Shown here piece after piece: positions 60,030 to 64,000 of a stretch of DNA of 64,000 bases. The notes beneath the pieces were generated by a model. The model ran no database searches, was not told the origin of the DNA, and saw nothing but the letters and a program-made list of their open reading frames with translations. How positions within the stretch are numbered: the stretch's first letter is position 1; each line of letters begins with the position of its first letter. The DNA comes from Thioalkalivibrio sp. XN279 (GTDB taxonomy: Bacteria > Pseudomonadota > Gammaproteobacteria > Steroidobacterales > XN24): the NCBI RefSeq assembly GCF_011089885.1, contig NZ_JAANBD010000025.1, positions 421,426 through 485,425 on the forward strand. The letters are read 5' to 3'. Position numbers and translations under genes: made by a program.

Positions 60030-63000
60030 CTAGAACTGATAGATGAAATAGACATTGACGCTGAAGATGTAGTCGCTGCCCGGGAACTCTTCCTCGGCCA
60101 GCGAGTTTTCGTCGAAGGCGCGGTACAGGGCACGGACACCGATCTTGGTCGCCTGGTCCTGCGACACACGGTCATTGATCGCGTAATAGCCCGATCCGAG
60201 CAGATATGAGTAGTCCAGCTTGATCTGTTCCGGGAACGTCACGTTGAACTGCCGGTAAAAGTCGTACGGGCCCCAGGCGTCTTTCAGGAAATAGCCCTCC
60301 AGCGTGTGCTTGCCGGCCCAGATGGCCTTGCCATGCAGTTCCCAGAAGTCCCGGGTGCCGCCGGTGGGGTCGCCCGTCGATTGCTGGAATCCTCGGACAC
60401 CCTTGAAGATCAGCTTGGTCCGGTTCTTCGTATTGAAGGTCACACGGCTCGATACTGTCCAGACGTCCTCCGCCGGCAAACCTTGTCCGAACGCGGCGTT
60501 GGACTCCGTGGGCGCGAAGAAGAACTGGTACGAATCCGTGAACGTCGGGAATTCCGTATACGTGCCCCCGAAGTCGATTGCGAACGGCGCGTCCTCCCGC
60601 CACTCGTTGTCCCAGTCGTAGTAAGGCGTTGCGCCGGTGGGATCGTAGGTAAAGAAAATCTCGGCAGAGCGCGCCTCGCGGTTGCCGAGGACGGCGAAGG
60701 GATCGGCGTCACGGTTACGCGGGTTGGTGCCCGGGTAAAGGATGCCGTCGATGATCTCAGGCTCGATGAGCGGGTTGGCATGCACCAGGTTGTCGCGGTA
60801 CATCAGCCGCGGGAAGACCATCCAGTTCCCGAAGAACATCTGCATTCCGGCCTCGTACTCCTGCTTGTTGCCAAGTCCGGAGTAAGGGAGATTGCTGGGG
60901 TCAGAAACGCCGTAGACCTTGTGGTGCTGTCCACCGTCGGCGACCAGGCCCGCGTGGTGGGCTGACAGATAGGTGCGCGTGCCCATCAGCGGGAATGTGA
61001 GCTTGGCCTTGAAGCCGAGCGTGTCCTCCCAGTCGATCTCGTCAAGGTACACATCGCCGTTGCTGTCGACACGGTCAAAGGCCTCGCCCACCTTTTCGGT
61101 CGCCGACATGATCCCGCCGAGTTCGAGTTCCCAGCCGTTCACGAACTCCTTTTTGGTGTAGATCGTCGTCTGGCGTGACTGGCGCTCGGTCTGCCCGGCA
61201 CCGCCGACGGCGCTACCCAATCGTGCGACATCCTCGGAGTGGATGAACGTCCAGTCCATGTCCGCGAGACCGAAATCATACTTCACGACGAATTTCGGGT
61301 TGGCGCCCCAGTAGACTTCGGGACCGAACAGGAGCGTCAGGCCGTCAAGGCTGCCCTTGCCCCGCATCTCCACACCGGAAGGCGCCTTGGCATCCCAGAT
61401 GTCGATACCGGCAATGTCGGTCGCCTCCTGCACGAGGCCGAAGAAATCCCCTTCATAGCCCCAGTGATAGCGCGGCGTGTGATAGAAAGCCTCCAGGTCA
61501 AAGGCTTCGCCCTCGTACTCGGCGCTGAAATCATAGATTTCTATGCGCCGTCCGTCGTCTATCGTGATCGGAGTGACCGGGAAACCCTCGACCACTTCCG
61601 TAGCCACCAGGATCTCGCGTTCCAGTCCGCGGTCACCGTAGCTGAACTCCAGTGGCCGCTTGTCGGCGACGTTGCCAAGGACGTTCAGCGTGAACTGGCC
61701 GTTCAGCTGGTTGTTCGGATTGAAAGCGAAGTCCAGGAACACCATCTGGCCATCACTGAACTCGATGGCGTTCTCCCCGTCTTGCCTGATGGGCTCATCC
61801 TCGCCCCGCGCCACGAATTCCGCCTGGAACCTGCCGCCCGTAAACCTCAGGGTGCGCTTTGACTCGTCCGCGTCGGCCTTCACCCGGCGAACGTCGCCCT
61901 TGAGTTCGTAGTAGTCAACATCCATGGCGGCGAACATGGAGTTGATCTCGCTCCTGGAGGCCTCGTAGGGGTCCATCGCGAAGATTTCTTTCATCACGTC
62001 GTAGGCCATGCGCGGGATCGCCTGGTAGACGCCCTCCGAATTCGGCAGGCCCAGCGCCGTAATACCGAACCATTCCTCGTTCATGTTGTTGCCGTCGGGC
62101 GTCCAGTCGAACAGGTACGCCTGGTTGGACCAGGAGGCGTGGGTATCCTGGATATCGAGGTTCTCCGTCTGCAGGTACTTCCACCATTCGTCGCGCCACT
62201 CGAAAATGTAGCCGCCGATCGAGTTGCCCTCTTCCCCGTTGCCGTAGGCCTTGTTGTACATCTCCTGCCACTGCTCTTTCAGGACCAGGGCCTGGGCTAC
62301 CTGGTCCTCCTGGAAAGTGCGGGCATTGAAGGCATCGCTGCCGAACTCGAAGAACACGACCGGCAGGTCGAGCTTCTCGTCGACGCGCTGCCACAGGTCG
62401 GTGAAACTCGTGCCGCGGTAGACGTTGCTGCCGAGAATATCGAGCGACGGGACCAGCTCCGCGATGAGGTCGATGTACTGGATGTCGCCGTTCACGATGC
62501 TGAACGGGTGATTCGGGGCGATCTCCTTGCCGGCCGAGATGACCTCTTCGTACAAGCTGTACAGGTAGCGTGCCTTGGCGGTGTTCTGCTCACCCTCGGG
62601 CAGGTTCTCGATCTCGAAGCTCGACCATGACAGGCCGTAGTTGCTCTCGTTGCCGAACGCGAACATCAGGACGCCCGGAGTAGCCTTGTAGAGCCGCACG
62701 AACTCCTGCATGTCCCGCTTCAGAATCTCCCGGGTACGCGGATCGGAGTAGTCGGTAAAGGGAACCCATTCCCCGTCGATGCTGTAGCCGTAGCGGCCCA
62801 TGAGCGGATTGATGACGCTCATGATCCCGTGCTCGCGGTAGATGTATTCCACCCACCGGGGCGGGATCGTCGTAAAACTGCGGATGGTGTTCACGCCCAT
62901 CTTCTTCATCAGGCCGAACTCGTAGTCGAGCACTTTCCGGATGAAGTCGTCAGGTTCGTTGAACAGGCCGTAGGTGTAATTCTGGCCACGTGGCGAGTAG

Positions 63001-63185
63001 CCCCAGACGACGCCCTTGACGTAGAAGTCCTCGCCATCAACCTTGAGTTTCCAGCCCTTCTCGTCCTTGTAGGTCTCGACCTTGTTCACCTGCGCATGAG
63101 TCACGTCGGGGGCGGCGAAGATCAGCACGGCCGCCAGCAGGCTGCCGAAAAAGGCCATACGGTTGGAGAAGCTTGATTGGGCCAT
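60030..63185 (-). CDS. Glycosidase (clan GH-A)-outer-membrane beta-barrel fusion
   Basis: A 1051-residue exported protein. After a signal peptide (FFGSLLAAVLIFAAPDVTHAQ) comes a TIM-barrel glycosidase domain (about residues 35-420): VKGVVWGYSPRGQ, acid/base Glu180 in FAFGNESN, nucleophile Glu280 in VVFFEFGSDAFN, and IFEWRDEWWKY. The 100-residue gap between the two Glu is typical of clan GH-A glucan enzymes such as GH72. About residues 500-1051 are amphipathic beta strands with aromatic girdles, ending SVNVYFIYQF with a terminal Phe, as outer-membrane barrels do. The combination in one chain is unusual. It should cut or remodel glucan at the outer membrane and may form a pore. Family and substrate are inferred. 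Confidence 0.75.
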   Translation of the reverse strand: MAQSSFSNRMAFFGSLLAAVLIFAAPDVTHAQVNKVETYKDEKGWKLKVDGEDFYVKGVVWGYSPRGQNYTYGLFNEPDDFIRKVLDYEFGLMKKMGVNTIRSFTTIPPRWVEYIYREHGIMSVINPLMGRYGYSIDGEWVPFTDYSDPRTREILKRDMQEFVRLYKATPGVLMFAFGNESNYGLSWSSFEIENLPEGEQNTAKARYLYSLYEEVISAGKEIAPNHPFSIVNGDIQYIDLIAELVPSLDILGSNVYRGTSFTDLWQRVDEKLDLPVVFFEFGSDAFNARTFQEDQVAQALVLKEQWQEMYNKAYGNGEEGNSIGGYIFEWRDEWWKYLQTENLDIQDTHASWSNQAYLFDWTPDGNNMNEEWFGITALGLPNSEGVYQAIPRMAYDVMKEIFAMDPYEASRSEINSMFAAMDVDYYELKGDVRRVKADADESKRTLRFTGGRFQAEFVARGEDEPIRQDGENAIEFSDGQMVFLDFAFNPNNQLNGQFTLNVLGNVADKRPLEFSYGDRGLEREILVATEVVEGFPVTPITIDDGRRIEIYDFSAEYEGEAFDLEAFYHTPRYHWGYEGDFFGLVQEATDIAGIDIWDAKAPSGVEMRGKGSLDGLTLLFGPEVYWGANPKFVVKYDFGLADMDWTFIHSEDVARLGSAVGGAGQTERQSRQTTIYTKKEFVNGWELELGGIMSATEKVGEAFDRVDSNGDVYLDEIDWEDTLGFKAKLTFPLMGTRTYLSAHHAGLVADGGQHHKVYGVSDPSNLPYSGLGNKQEYEAGMQMFFGNWMVFPRLMYRDNLVHANPLIEPEIIDGILYPGTNPRNRDADPFAVLGNREARSAEIFFTYDPTGATPYYDWDNEWREDAPFAIDFGGTYTEFPTFTDSYQFFFAPTESNAAFGQGLPAEDVWTVSSRVTFNTKNRTKLIFKGVRGFQQSTGDPTGGTRDFWELHGKAIWAGKHTLEGYFLKDAWGPYDFYRQFNVTFPEQIKLDYSYLLGSGYYAINDRVSQDQATKIGVRALYRAFDENSLAEEEFPGSDYIFSVNVYFIYQF

Positions 63186-63259
63186 AGCGACTACTCTTGC
63201 TTGAGATTTGACTTCTTGGTGGACATCGATTCGGCTTGAATGCCCTGCCGGCCTGACCA

Positions 63260-64000
63260 TCAGTTGGCCACGATGGAGACGTTGTCGATGGAGATGTCCG
63301 AGACGCATCCGGCAACAGCCCCGCAGATCGCCGTAAACTGCAATGACACTCCGCCACTGACATCAGGGCCGATGGCAATGTTCAGCGGGCCCACGGTGGT
63401 CCAGTCCGACGGGAACCCGGCGCCCTCGCGAATGATTTCCGTCGCAGAGACGCCGCCCCCGCTTTGCTCCGAAAAGAGGCGGATGTCAACAACGCCGCCA
63501 TTGGCATCGCTGCCTTTCCAGTCGAAAGACACGGTAACCTGTTGGCCGGGCGTGAGGTCTCCAGCTCCCAGGTTGGCCGCTTTGAGTGTCGGATTGCCCG
63601 CGGCAGTGATATTCAGATTGGCCGCAAAGCTGCCGGATGCACTGTCGTTGGTCGTCGTGATGGTGCCGCCGTTCGGCGACGTCTCCCAGCCGCTCAGGTC
63701 ACCGGCCTCAAAACCGCCGTTGACCACCAGCTCGCCGGTCGCGCCGCCGCCTCCACCGCCGCCCGCGGTTCCGGTGAAGCCGATATCGGTCAGCAGGAGC
63801 GTGAACGGCGCCGCCTGGCCGCCCAGCGGGCCGAGTAGGAAGCCCTGGTTGCCGGCGATCGTCGCCGCAAAATCGCTCATCGGGATCGATACCTGCAGCC
63901 AGCCGTTGCCCAGGTCGGTCACGCCACTGTAGGTCCCGAGGTTGTACACCTGGCTGGTGTCGCCGTTCTCAATGAACTTGACCTCAAAGGACGCCAGGTT
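63260..64000 (-). CDS. CBM-like secreted protein, C-terminal part (runs off the window)
   Basis: The last 246 residues of a protein whose frame is open to the right edge. Two beta-sandwich modules are visible: the end of one (NLASFEVKFIENGDTSQVYNLGTYSGVTDLGNGWLQVSIPMS), a seven-Gly linker, and a complete one (ELVVNGGFEAGDLSGWE to ISIDNVSIVAN) of the CBM4/9/22-like type, with two Cys in ICGAVAGCV. Carbohydrate-binding modules in series suggest a secreted glucanase or glycan-binding protein whose catalytic part lies beyond the window. It precedes the GH-barrel gene by 74 bp on the same strand. Confidence 0.7.
   Translation of the reverse strand, partial: NLASFEVKFIENGDTSQVYNLGTYSGVTDLGNGWLQVSIPMSDFAATIAGNQGFLLGPLGGQAAPFTLLLTDIGFTGTAGGGGGGGATGELVVNGGFEAGDLSGWETSPNGGTITTTNDSASGSFAANLNITAAGNPTLKAANLGAGDLTPGQQVTVSFDWKGSDANGGVVDIRLFSEQSGGGVSATEIIREGAGFPSDWTTVGPLNIAIGPDVSGGVSLQFTAICGAVAGCVSDISIDNVSIVAN

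Overview
The window is 64 kb of high-GC DNA from a Gram-negative bacterium. The evidence is outer-membrane lipoproteins with lipoboxes, an OmpA-like protein, an osmoregulated periplasmic glucan glucosyltransferase (OpgH), an AcnD/PrpF pair, PA2778/PA2779-type proteins and a beta-barrel protein ending in Phe. The best guess is a gammaproteobacterium near the Xanthomonadales, Chromatiales or Woeseiales; the sequence alone cannot place it further. No rRNA, tRNA, CRISPR array, insertion sequence or phage module was seen. One gene (36614-38914) is visibly richer in AT than everything around it.

Layout. 1-8 kb: the end of opgH, then a cluster of small envelope and stress genes (DUF4398 and OmpA lipoproteins, CsbD, PRC-barrel, ElaB/YqjD-like, YqjE-like, BON, a lipoprotein cardiolipin-synthase-like enzyme, SYLF, PA2778/PA2779). 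8-11 kb: a three-gene minus-strand set of a class D-like sortase, a small LPATA-tailed secreted protein and a PAS-PAS-diguanylate cyclase. 11-13.5 kb: three tandem Crp/Fnr paralogues. 13.6-21.2 kb: a TIR-TM-TPR protein, a DUF481 protein, a TPR-sulfotransferase and a beta-helix lipoprotein. 21.5-26.4 kb: an AI-2E family transporter, an APC permease and a LigD split into three genes (phosphoesterase, ligase, polymerase). 26.4-31.5 kb: acnD-prpF of the methylcitrate pathway plus a serine hydrolase. 31.6-49.7 kb: a TRIC channel, two large Ser/Thr kinase-TPR paralogues (the second with its own ECF sigma factor), a 1784-residue PPC/discoidin/VWA protein and several secreted proteins of unknown function.

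49.7-64 kb is the most coherent region and looks like a beta-1,3-glucan utilisation locus. A divergent promoter pair at 53581-53622 is built around a perfect 16-bp LacI-type palindrome. To the left it would drive a malectin-GH16 endo-glucanase and a phosphoketolase. To the right it would drive a 1150-residue putative beta-1,3-glucan phosphorylase (GH149-like), a cytoplasmic GH17 enzyme and the LacI repressor itself. Facing these is a minus-strand group: a CBM-like secreted protein cut by the window edge, a protein that joins a clan GH-A glycosidase domain to an outer-membrane beta-barrel, and a lipoprotein. My reading is that glucan is cut at the surface by GH16 and the GH-barrel protein, imported, cut by phosphorolysis and GH17 in the cytoplasm, and fed to the phosphoketolase. 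The sequence motifs are seen; the substrate and the flow between steps are inferred.
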